Both the position numbers and the translations under genes were made by a program. From contig CAJOOU010000015.1 of assembly GCA_905236735.1 (NCBI GenBank), positions 1-6,578 on the forward strand: 6,578 bases of DNA. The letters are read 5' to 3'. This DNA is from an uncultured Eubacterium sp. (GTDB lineage Bacteria > Bacillota > Clostridia > Lachnospirales > Lachnospiraceae). The notes below the pieces were generated by a model, which worked only from the letters and a program-made list of their open reading frames with translations, was not told the DNA's origin and made no database searches. Shown piece after piece: positions 1 to 5,381 of this stretch; the stretch's first letter is position 1, and every line of letters starts with the position of its first letter.

Positions 1-1
1 A

Positions 2-475
2 CATGGCAATCTTTGCCGTGAGCTCGGATGGGACAAACGCGATATATTCATCCTGCAGTCGGGAGATGTTCTTGAACTTGATGAAACATCGGCAAAGGTG
101 ACAGGAAAGGTGCAGGTCGGCAATATTTACATAGACGGACTGGGCGTCGGAGATGTAGGTAATATTGTCCTTAGAGACCGCCAGCATCTGGCTGAAGACG
201 GTATAATCATAGTAGTAATGACTCTCGAAGGCGGCAGTGGGCGCGTTGTGGCCGGACCTGATATAGTAAGCCGGGGCTTTGTATATGTAAGAGGGTCTGA
301 GAGCCTTTTGGACGAGGCGAGAAGCGTTTTATACGATACCACCGCCAGATGCCAGGACAAACACATTACGGATTGGGGCAGAATAAAGACAGCTGTAAAA
401 GACGACCTGAGTGATTTTGTATGGAAAAAAACCAAGCGTCGCCCAATGATTCTCCCTATAATTATGGAGATATAA
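2..475 (+). CDS. rnj: Ribonuclease J, C-terminal 157 residues (5' end outside window)
   Basis: RNase J is a cytoplasmic metallo-beta-lactamase/beta-CASP ribonuclease with endonuclease and 5'-to-3' exonuclease activity in mRNA decay and rRNA processing. The frame is open from base 2 and ends at TAA 473-475. The visible part starts just after the expected last metal-binding histidine region (HGNLCRELGW) and carries the conserved stretch NIYIDGLGVGDVGNIVLRDR, then GPDIVSRGFVYVR, which is the link into the C-terminal domain of this family. Family members are about 555 residues, so roughly the last 28% is here. The catalytic motifs lie upstream and cannot be checked. The next gene starts one base after the stop, which indicates co-transcription. 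The family call is confident. Whether it is an RNase J1-like or J2-like paralogue cannot be decided. Confidence 0.93.
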   Translation, partial: HGNLCRELGWDKRDIFILQSGDVLELDETSAKVTGKVQVGNIYIDGLGVGDVGNIVLRDRQHLAEDGIIIVVMTLEGGSGRVVAGPDIVSRGFVYVRGSESLLDEARSVLYDTTARCQDKHITDWGRIKTAVKDDLSDFVWKKTKRRPMILPIIMEI

Positions 476-476
476 T

Positions 477-833
477 ATGAAAGGCTTACTCAAATTTACT
501 GTAAAAATAGTACTTATACTTACCTTTGCGCTTATGTGCTTTTTCGGATACAGGTTCTGCTATATGATATTTGATACCTCACCGCTTGCTGCTTCCGAAG
601 AGACGGCAGAGGAGGTGACGGTAAGATTTGACTTTTCGATGTCTGTAAAAGATGTGGGAAGAGTGCTTGAAAATTCCGGACTGATAGAAAACGCAAGTGT
701 TTTTACCGTCCAGTTTAAACTCTTTACCGTAAAGGGGACAAGCGTTATACCGGGTACATATACTCTGTCTTCGTATATGACTCCTGAGGAAATAATAGAG
801 ACAATTACCACTGAGACTAAAGAAGAAAGTTAG
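477..833 (+). CDS. Small membrane-anchored MltG/YceG-like protein lacking the transglycosylase domain
   Basis: This is a 118-residue protein. A basic start and a hydrophobic helix at about residues 7-31 predict an N-terminal membrane anchor. Residues ~45-110 resemble the LysM-like N-terminal subdomain of MltG, the endolytic transglycosylase that cuts nascent peptidoglycan: SMSVKDVGRVLENSGLIENASVF, with its middle matching the family, then IPGTYTLSSYMTPEEIIETI. The protein stops there, whereas full MltG is usually 330-380 residues with a catalytic YceG domain carrying a key glutamate. No remnant of that domain follows, because trmR starts 9 bases later. Start ATG 477 is supported by GGAGA at 466-470. 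In Bacillus subtilis full mltG (yrrL) is followed by trmR (yrrM), so the position fits. It is probably a non-catalytic, perhaps cell-wall-associated, relative. Enzyme activity is not expected. Confidence 0.72.
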   Translation: MKGLLKFTVKIVLILTFALMCFFGYRFCYMIFDTSPLAASEETAEEVTVRFDFSMSVKDVGRVLENSGLIENASVFTVQFKLFTVKGTSVIPGTYTLSSYMTPEEIIETITTETKEES

Positions 834-842
834 GTAGTATAT

Positions 843-1487
843 ATGATAATCTCAGAATCACTGTCTTTATACATAAGGAGTCTTATCCCGGAGGCAAAAG
901 AACCTTTAAACAGTATGGAAAAAGATGCGCTAGCAGATGGAGTACCCATTATCAGAAAGGATATGCAGAGCTTCCTCAGGGTTTTGATAGAGACTTTAAG
1001 ACCGGAGAATATACTTGAAATCGGGTGCGCTGTAGGGTATTCGGGATGCCTTATGCTTTTATGCGGACGGAGCGATTCTCATCTTACAACCATTGAAAAC
1101 TATGAGCCGAGGTTTGCAAAAGCCGAAGCCAATTTTGCAAAAGCCGCAGCAAGTGACCGTGTTACCTTTTTAAAGGATGATGCGGAAAAAGTGCTTCCGC
1201 TTTTGGACGAGCAGTATGATTTTATTTTTATGGACGGGCCTAAAGGGCAGTACATAAATTATTTCGATGATATTATGAGAATCCTTAAACCGGGCGGAGT
1301 GCTTATCAGTGACAATGTCCTTGACAACGGCGATATCGCTCTTTCAAGGTTTGCCGTAAGGAGAAGAGACCGCACCATTCACAAGAGAATGAGGGAATAT
1401 TTATATACTCTCACACATGACGAGAGACTTCAGTCCTGCGTGCTGCCTGTAGGCGACGGGGCTTTGATGAGTGTGAGAAAGATTTGA
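843..1487 (+). CDS. trmR: tRNA 5-hydroxyuridine methyltransferase TrmR (class I SAM O-methyltransferase)
   Basis: This is a 214-residue cytoplasmic methyltransferase of the COMT-like O-methyltransferase family 3. SAM-binding motif I is EIGCAVGYSG at residues 59-68, an acidic residue follows at E85 (TTIENYE), DGPKGQY is at 131-137 near the metal/substrate site, and LKPGGVLISDNVL is at 148-160. Length matches B. subtilis TrmR/YrrM. TrmR methylates 5-hydroxyuridine at tRNA position 34 to 5-methoxyuridine. Its hydroxylating partner TrhP is the next + strand protein gene, which supports this call over a generic catechol-type methyltransferase. Start ATG 843 follows an AGGT that overlaps the previous stop codon. 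The TGA stop at 1485-1487 lies inside the -35 box of the small-RNA promoter. The substrate is inferred from homology and context. Confidence 0.87.
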   Translation: MIISESLSLYIRSLIPEAKEPLNSMEKDALADGVPIIRKDMQSFLRVLIETLRPENILEIGCAVGYSGCLMLLCGRSDSHLTTIENYEPRFAKAEANFAKAAASDRVTFLKDDAEKVLPLLDEQYDFIFMDGPKGQYINYFDDIMRILKPGGVLISDNVLDNGDIALSRFAVRRRDRTIHKRMREYLYTLTHDERLQSCVLPVGDGALMSVRKI

Positions 1488-1511
1488 CATTTCCTGAGTT
1501 TGGGGTATAAT
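1484..1511 (+). promoter_or_regulatory. Perfect-consensus sigma-A promoter of the small RNA
   Basis: TTGACA at 1484-1489 and TATAAT at 1506-1511 are separated by 16 bases. Both hexamers match the vegetative sigma consensus exactly. The -35 box overlaps the trmR stop codon. Transcription is predicted to start near A1518 and meets a strong terminator about 85 bases later, before any protein gene. This points to a short non-coding RNA and not a leader of trhP, although read-through is possible. Confidence 0.85.
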
Positions 1512-1542
1512 GTAATTAGTTAGAATCCGATTTGGGTTCTCA

Positions 1543-1569
1543 GAAAGTAATAATTGTCCGTTAGAGACA
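1543..1569 (+). repeat. Direct repeat copy A, inside the small RNA
   Basis: GAAAGTAATAAT (1543-1554) is identical to 1714-1725. CCGTTAGA (1558-1565) is identical to 1731-1738. ACA (1567-1569) matches 1740-1742. The segments between the two main blocks differ in length, 3 bases here against 5 in copy B. Because the peptide gene is on the other strand, this copy gives the small RNA an antisense stretch against the peptide mRNA. Confidence 0.85.
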
Positions 1570-1571
1570 GC

Positions 1572-1604
1572 AAAATCCCAAGAGTTGCCGCTCTTGGGAT
1601 TTTT
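1572..1604. terminator. Bidirectional intrinsic terminator shared by two convergent RNAs
   Basis: A perfect 13-bp stem pairs 1572-1584 (AAAATCCCAAGAG) with 1591-1603 (CTCTTGGGATTTT) around the loop TTGCCG. The + strand tail is five T (1600-1604). The - strand reads TTTT after its stem, which is shorter but usable. It would end the small RNA and any trmR read-through on the + strand, and the peptide mRNA on the - strand. The two transcripts would be fully complementary across it. Confidence 0.9.
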
Positions 1605-1626
1605 AATCCGTTTTATGCCGGGGGGA

Positions 1627-1743
1627 TTAGTCCCTAGGCTCGTTGCCGCTTAGTTTTCTATCGAGCCATTTGCAAATATAGTATGATAATATATTTGCCA
1701 TGACAGAAAACATGAAAGTAATAATAGAAACCGTTAGAAACAC
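1627..1743 (-). CDS. Fst-like single-helix membrane peptide, predicted type I toxin (start codon uncertain)
   Basis: The peptide is 35-38 residues. From the start region it reads VSIITFMFSVMANILSYYI, one hydrophobic helix, then CKWLDRKLSGNEPRD, a charged tail. This is the layout of Fst/Ldr-type toxins, which insert into the membrane and often carry a W-L-D/R element after the helix. The stop is TAA 1629-1627. A very strong Shine-Dalgarno, GGGAGGTG, covers 1748-1741. The in-frame codon at the best distance from it (8 bases after GGAGG) is ACG at 1734-1732, giving 35 residues. GTG 1743-1741 lies inside the Shine-Dalgarno and gives 38; I used it as the conventional start. The first in-frame ATG lies too far downstream and would remove part of the helix. 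The frame stays open upstream to 1866, but that stretch is antisense to trhP and is not believed. Function is inferred. Confidence 0.6.
   Translation of the reverse strand: MFLTVSIITFMFSVMANILSYYICKWLDRKLSGNEPRD
1714..1742 (-). repeat. Direct repeat copy B, in the peptide start region
   Basis: This is the partner of 1543-1569. On the - strand it covers the end of the Shine-Dalgarno, the ACG start candidate and the first ~6 codons of the peptide. Base pairing with the small RNA would give 12 bp, an internal loop, 8 bp, one mismatch and 3 bp, which would be expected to block ribosome loading. Confidence 0.85.
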
Positions 1744-1770
1744 CTCCCTTCCATGCCTGTATAGGGAGTG
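1741..1770 (-). promoter_or_regulatory. Hairpin sequestering the peptide Shine-Dalgarno
   Basis: On the - strand CACTCCCT (1770-1763) pairs with AGGGAGGTG (1749-1741), leaving one bulged G and a 13-base loop. The 3' arm contains the entire Shine-Dalgarno GGGAGGTG. It lies only a few bases from the predicted 5' end of the transcript, as in Fst-family toxin mRNAs, where a 5' stem-loop holds back translation. Confidence 0.65.
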
Positions 1771-1781
1771 GCAACATAGTA

Positions 1782-1790
1782 ATTCTATCA
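1782..1790 (-). promoter_or_regulatory. Extended -10 promoter for the peptide mRNA
   Basis: The - strand reads TGATAGAAT at 1790-1782, an extended -10 (TGn) followed by TAGAAT, five of six matches to TATAAT. The best -35 is poor: TTTCCA at 1808-1803 with a 15-base spacer. Predicted start is near 1775, giving a transcript of roughly 200 bases down to the shared terminator. Its -35 region overlaps the sequence just upstream of the trhP start codon. Confidence 0.5.
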
Positions 1791-1816
1791 GAAAATAAAC
1801 ATTGGAAAAAGAGAAA

Positions 1817-3046
1817 ATGAAAAAACCGGAACTTTTGATACCGGCCGCAAATTTAGAGACTCTCAAAGTTGCAGTGCTCTACGGGGCGGATGCGGTATAT
1901 ATAGGAGGCGAAGCTTTCTCCCTAAGGGCGGCGGCCGATAATTTCTCATATGATGATATGAGACAGGGGATAGACTTTGCTCGCGGCAGAGGAAAAAAAG
2001 TATATGTTACAGCCAACATTCTGGCGCATAACAATGATTTGAGAGAGGCCGAAGAGTATTTCGGGGCTCTCTCTAAGGTAAAGCCGGACGCCCTCATTAT
2101 ATCTGATCCCGGAATGTTTGAGATTGCGAAAAAAGTCTGTCCGGATATGGAACTACACATTTCTACCCAGGCGAACAATACCAACTATGCCACCTTTAAT
2201 TTCTGGCACAGCCAGGGAGCAAAGAGGGTGGTATCCGCCAGGGAACTTTCCTTAAATGAGCTTAGGGAAATCAGGGATAATATCCCCGATGACCTTGAGA
2301 TAGAGACCTTTGTACACGGCGCAATGTGCATCTCGTATTCCGGCAGATGCCTTTTATCAAACTTTATGACATCCCGGGATGCGAACCAGGGAGCATGTAC
2401 ACATCCGTGCAGATGGAAGTATTCTATAGTTGAAGAGGAAAGACCGGGAGAGTATATGCCTGTATTTGAGAATGAAAGAGGCACATATATTTTTAACTCA
2501 AAGGACCTTTGCATGATAGAATACATCCCGGAACTTTTGAGCGTAGGGATAGATTCGCTTAAGGTAGAGGGTAGGATGAAGACCAATCTTTATGTGGCTA
2601 CCTGTGCGAGGACATACCGTAAGGCGATAGATGATTATTTTGACTCGGAAGAAAGATACCGAAATAATATGGAGTGGTACAAAGAGCAGATAAGAGCATG
2701 TACCTATCGCAAGTTTACGACTGGATTTTTCTTTGGCAGACCGGATAAAGACGCCCAGATATACGAGAGCAACACCTACGAAAAAAAATACACCTATCTC
2801 GGTCTTGTAAGCGGTGTGGATGAAGACGGCAGAGCGCGAATCACTCAGAAAAACAAGTTCAGCGTCGGTGAAACCATAGAGATAATGAAGCCGGACGGGC
2901 GAAACATCGAAGTGGCCGTAAAGGGCATCTATACTGAAGACGGGCTTTTTAAGGAAAGTGCGCCGCACCCTAAGGAAGTGCTTTATGTGGATTTGGGAGA
3001 GGGAGAAGTCTCAGAGTATGATATACTCAGAAGATATGAGAATTAG
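1817..3046 (+). CDS. trhP: TrhP, U32-family tRNA 5-hydroxyuridine synthesis protein
   Basis: This is a 409-residue cytoplasmic protein annotated in many genomes as 'peptidase U32', now known to support prephenate-dependent hydroxylation of uridine 34 in tRNA. It opens with PELLIPAANLETLKVAVLYG and has ADAVYIGG. The U32 signature ETFVHGAMCISYSGRCLLS lies at residues 163-181. Cysteines at 171, 178, 194 and 198 (the last two in GACTHPCRW) form the expected cluster. EGRMKT is near 251-256 and the C-terminal beta domain contains NKFSVGETIEIM. Length agrees with E. coli TrhP/YegQ (~450) and B. subtilis YrrO (~420). I prefer ATG 1817, after GGAAAAAGAG, to TTG 1802: TTG 1802 has no Shine-Dalgarno, and family members start with a short M-x-K-P-E-L-L. 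No clear own promoter is seen, and a terminator separates it from trmR. Confidence 0.9.
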   Translation: MKKPELLIPAANLETLKVAVLYGADAVYIGGEAFSLRAAADNFSYDDMRQGIDFARGRGKKVYVTANILAHNNDLREAEEYFGALSKVKPDALIISDPGMFEIAKKVCPDMELHISTQANNTNYATFNFWHSQGAKRVVSARELSLNELREIRDNIPDDLEIETFVHGAMCISYSGRCLLSNFMTSRDANQGACTHPCRWKYSIVEEERPGEYMPVFENERGTYIFNSKDLCMIEYIPELLSVGIDSLKVEGRMKTNLYVATCARTYRKAIDDYFDSEERYRNNMEWYKEQIRACTYRKFTTGFFFGRPDKDAQIYESNTYEKKYTYLGLVSGVDEDGRARITQKNKFSVGETIEIMKPDGRNIEVAVKGIYTEDGLFKESAPHPKEVLYVDLGEGEVSEYDILRRYEN

Positions 3047-3049
3047 CCC

Positions 3050-3078
3050 TTGCTTTATGATATGGTTTGTGTTAGACT
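3050..3078 (+). promoter_or_regulatory. Probable promoter of secG
   Basis: TTGCTT (3050-3055), a 17-base spacer and TAGACT (3073-3078) with an extended -10 TG at 3070-3071. Each hexamer has four consensus matches. It starts 4 bases after the trhP stop and leaves a short leader to the secG Shine-Dalgarno GGAGG at 3109-3113. Confidence 0.55.
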
Positions 3079-3120
3079 GTAATTTGTGCAAAGCAAAGAA
3101 TCTTAATCGGAGGATATAAA

Positions 3121-3363
3121 ATGGAAATCGTAAGAATGATTTGTATAATCGTTTTAATAATACTTAGTGTGGCACTCACTGCTATAATACTTATGCAGGA
3201 AGGTAAGTCGGCAGGTCTCGGCTCTATTGCCGGTGCAGCGGATAACTACTGGGGCAAGATAAAGGGCCGCTCAATGGAGGGCAGACTTGTAAAGGCTACC
3301 AAGGTTATGGTTGTGCTTTTCTTCATCCTTTCTCTTGTACTTAATGTATCATCTATAGGATAA
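3121..3363 (+). CDS. secG: SecG, preprotein translocase subunit
   Basis: This 80-residue inner-membrane protein is the small subunit of the SecYEG channel that stimulates SecA-driven export. Two membrane helices are visible, at about residues 4-24 and 58-78. They are joined by a cytoplasmic loop with the family hallmark LMQEGKSAGLGSIAGAAD and GR/K-rich positions. Length is normal (75-85 in Firmicutes). Start ATG 3121 has GGAGG 7 bases upstream. A strong terminator follows 25 bases after the stop, and rnr comes after that. The secG-rnr-smpB order is common in Firmicutes, which supports the call. Confidence 0.93.
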   Translation: MEIVRMICIIVLIILSVALTAIILMQEGKSAGLGSIAGAADNYWGKIKGRSMEGRLVKATKVMVVLFFILSLVLNVSSIG

Positions 3364-3388
3364 GTATTACTAATAAGAAGGTTTAACG

Positions 3389-3415
3389 GGCTGTCACTAA
3401 GGTGACAGCCTTTTT
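3389..3415 (+). terminator. Intrinsic terminator between secG and rnr
   Basis: GGCTGTCAC (3389-3397) pairs perfectly over 9 bp with GTGACAGCC (3402-3410) around the loop TAAG, followed by TTTTT (3411-3415). It ends only 10 bases before the rnr start codon, leaving no room for a promoter between them, so rnr transcripts started upstream must pass through it. Confidence 0.88.
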
Positions 3416-3425
3416 AGGTAAAAAA

Positions 3426-5288
3426 ATGAATCACAGAAGAAAGAAAGCAAAACATAAAAGGCAGTATTTGCGCCGTAAAGGGAAAATACCTGCTCTTTCA
3501 TCGAGAAAAATTAATAGAAAAACACGGCGCGGCGGAGACAAAAAAGAGGCTTATAAAGGAGAACTTCCGTCTGTGTTTATAGGTACTTTTGACAAAAGCG
3601 CTTCCTATGGATTTGTCAGATGCGCAGACAGGAAATATCCGTTTGATATATTTATCCCACTTGAAAAATCAATGGATGCAAGGGACGGAGAAATGGTAAG
3701 GTTTGAAATCACGACTCCTCCGTCAAACAGAAAAAAACCTGAAGGGGTAATAGTTGAGACGCTTGGTTTTCCGGATGAAGAAACGGGAAATGATGTGCTT
3801 TATATTGCCAAGGCTTACGGCCTTCCCATGGAGTGGTCCGAAAAGATTCGTATTCAGACGGAGCGCGTAGCCCAGCCTGTTTCAGAGGCAGATATTGCCT
3901 TTAGAAAGGACCTTAGAGAAGTGCCGATGGTGACAATAGACGGCGAAGATGCCAAAGATTTGGATGACGCCGTGTCATTATCGTATGATGAAAATGACAG
4001 GCTATACACCCTTGGAGTGCACATAGCCGATGTGTCAAACTATGTGCAGGAGGGCTCGGCTCTCGACAAAGAAGCATTTGAGAGAGGGACAAGTGTTTAT
4101 CTTGTAGACAGGGTTATTCCCATGCTGCCGGTAGAACTCTCAAACGGTATGTGCTCGCTAAATGCCGGTAAGGATAGGCTTGCCCTCTCTTGCATTATGA
4201 AGATAGATGATGAGGGCAACATTATATCTCACGAAATAGCCGAGACGGTTATTTGCGTCGATGAGAGAATGACATATACCGCCGTAAATTCCATCATAGA
4301 AAGAGATGAGAACTTTCCTATATATAAGGAGCGTTACGACAAATACATAGATATGTTTGATATGATGGCCCATCTGTCCGGTTTGCTCAGGGCAAAGAGA
4401 TTTGAAAGGGGAGCCGTGGAATTTGATTTTCCGGAGAGCAAGGTTATTTTATCGGAGGACGGCCGCCCCGAAGAGATAGTGCTCTGTGAGGCTAACAGGG
4501 CGACAAGACTTATTGAGGATTTTATGCTTGCGGCAAATGAAACCGTTGCTAAGGATTTCTTTGAAAAAGGCATCCCGTTTTTATACAGAGTACACGAGGA
4601 ACCTACAGAGGAAAAACTTGTTTACCTTAAAAATATTCTGACAAGGTACGGAGTGTATTTTGATGAAAGAAATCATACTCCCAAGGACTTTCAAAGACTC
4701 ACAGAAAATCTTAAAGGCAGCACGGATGAGGGACTACTTATGAGACTTACTCTAAGGAGTATGTCTCAGGCGAAATATATGCCGGAAAACCTTGGACATT
4801 TTGGACTTGCGGCTTTGCATTACTGTCATTTTACCAGCCCCATCAGGCGGTATCCTGATTTGCAGATTCACAGGATAATAAGAGAATACCTTCATGGCAG
4901 AATGAATGAAAAACGCGTAGACCACTACAAAAGGCTCCTTCCGAATGTCGGTCTTATCACCTCAGAAAGAGAGCGAAGGGCAGAGCGCGCGGAAAGAGAC
5001 TCTGTAAAAATGAAAATGGCAGAGTATATGTCGGGACATATCGGAGAAACCTTTGATGGTGTTATCAGTTCGGTAACTGAATGGGGTATCTATGTTGAAC
5101 TCCCGAATATGATAGAAGGTCTTGTGCCGGTAAGGTGTTTGGATGATGACTGGTACGAATATAATGAGGACGAGGCTGCCATGATAGGGCGCCGCTTCGG
5201 TAAAACATACAGAATGGGAGACGAAGTTAAAGTAAGGACTTTGCCTGCTGACAAAGCCTTAAGGCAGATAGATTTTGAGCTGGTATAA
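3426..5288 (+). CDS. rnr: Ribonuclease R, short form
   Basis: This is a 620-residue 3'-to-5' processive exoribonuclease of the RNB family that degrades structured RNA in the cytoplasm. Parts in order: a very basic N-terminus (19 Lys/Arg in the first 40 residues); one cold-shock-type OB region at ~49-114 (GTFDKSASYGFV, DIFIP, GVIVETLG); the RNB domain with metal-binding IDGEDAKDLDDA at 171-182 and HFTSPIRRYPDL at 468-479; and a C-terminal S1 domain at ~540-620 (FDGVISSVTEWGIYVEL). Typical bacterial RNase R is 700-810 residues, with a helix-turn-helix and two cold-shock domains. Here the helix-turn-helix and one cold-shock domain are missing, and no basic tail follows S1. No frameshift is apparent. 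ATG 3426 follows AGGT at 3416-3419. GTG 3402 was rejected because it lies inside the terminator stem. smpB lies downstream. Confidence 0.93.
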   Translation: MNHRRKKAKHKRQYLRRKGKIPALSSRKINRKTRRGGDKKEAYKGELPSVFIGTFDKSASYGFVRCADRKYPFDIFIPLEKSMDARDGEMVRFEITTPPSNRKKPEGVIVETLGFPDEETGNDVLYIAKAYGLPMEWSEKIRIQTERVAQPVSEADIAFRKDLREVPMVTIDGEDAKDLDDAVSLSYDENDRLYTLGVHIADVSNYVQEGSALDKEAFERGTSVYLVDRVIPMLPVELSNGMCSLNAGKDRLALSCIMKIDDEGNIISHEIAETVICVDERMTYTAVNSIIERDENFPIYKERYDKYIDMFDMMAHLSGLLRAKRFERGAVEFDFPESKVILSEDGRPEEIVLCEANRATRLIEDFMLAANETVAKDFFEKGIPFLYRVHEEPTEEKLVYLKNILTRYGVYFDERNHTPKDFQRLTENLKGSTDEGLLMRLTLRSMSQAKYMPENLGHFGLAALHYCHFTSPIRRYPDLQIHRIIREYLHGRMNEKRVDHYKRLLPNVGLITSERERRAERAERDSVKMKMAEYMSGHIGETFDGVISSVTEWGIYVELPNMIEGLVPVRCLDDDWYEYNEDEAAMIGRRFGKTYRMGDEVKVRTLPADKALRQIDFELV

Positions 5289-5294
5289 TATATA

Positions 5295-5381
5295 TCCCTC
5301 CCCTAGAGGGGTGGCGTGATGAGCCACAGGCTCATTTAGACATGCCTATGGCAGAGGTGTCAGCGGAGCTGACTGAGAGGG
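5295..5381. repeat. Degenerate hairpin-rich intergenic repeat (MITE/REP-like)
   Basis: Ends are short inverted repeats, CCCTC (5296-5300) and GAGGG (5377-5381). Inside is a string of hairpins: CCCC-TAGA-GGGG (5300-5311), ATGAGCC-ACA-GGCTCAT (5319-5335), GACA/TGCC-TAT-GGCA/TGTC with a four-base bulge (5339-5361), and CAGC-GGA-GCTG (5361-5371). The motifs 'CTCCCC..AGAGGGG' and 'GCTGACTGAGAGGG' recall a repeat family common between genes in gut Clostridia. That resemblance is from memory. No reading frame. It lies between the rnr stop and the smpB Shine-Dalgarno, where it would be transcribed and might stall transcription or stabilise mRNA ends. Confidence 0.6.

Larger units (their letters stand above)
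1518..1604 (+). ncRNA. ~88-nt small RNA, predicted antitoxin RNA of a par/Fst-like type I locus
   Basis: The 5' end is inferred from the consensus promoter and the 3' end from the terminator T-run. Three parts are visible. A 5' hairpin pairs AGAATCC (1522-1528) with GGGTTCT (1534-1540) through one G-U pair. A linker follows (1541-1571), whose bases 1543-1569 repeat plus-strand bases 1714-1742 and are therefore complementary to the start region of the convergent peptide mRNA. A terminator hairpin closes the RNA (1572-1604). No open reading frame of note is present. Convergence with a small hydrophobic peptide gene, the shared terminator and the complementary repeat match RNA II of the pAD1 par locus. 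The role is inferred; the promoter, hairpins and repeat are seen directly. Confidence 0.72.

Noticed and set aside
1695..1724. Possible + strand promoter for trhP (TTGCCA at 1695-1700, TAATAA at 1719-1724)
   Set aside because: The -10 is poor, the spacer is 18, and the sequence is also toxin-coding on the other strand. Too weak to list.
1802..1816. TTG 1802 as the trhP start
   Set aside because: There is no Shine-Dalgarno before it. ATG 1817 matches the usual N-terminus of the family and has a purine-rich site upstream.
1744..1866. Upstream part of a 79-residue - strand frame that contains the toxin-like peptide
   Set aside because: This segment lies beyond the peptide's Shine-Dalgarno, crosses its predicted promoter and runs antisense into trhP. 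Only the last 35-38 residues have their own ribosome site and a sensible membrane peptide.
2498..2968. 156-residue - strand open frame opposite trhP
   Set aside because: It is the antisense shadow of a conserved gene with full family motifs, without a Shine-Dalgarno or recognisable domain.
3402..3425. GTG 3402 as the rnr start
   Set aside because: It lies in the 3' arm of the secG terminator hairpin and lacks a Shine-Dalgarno. ATG 3426 has AGGT upstream.
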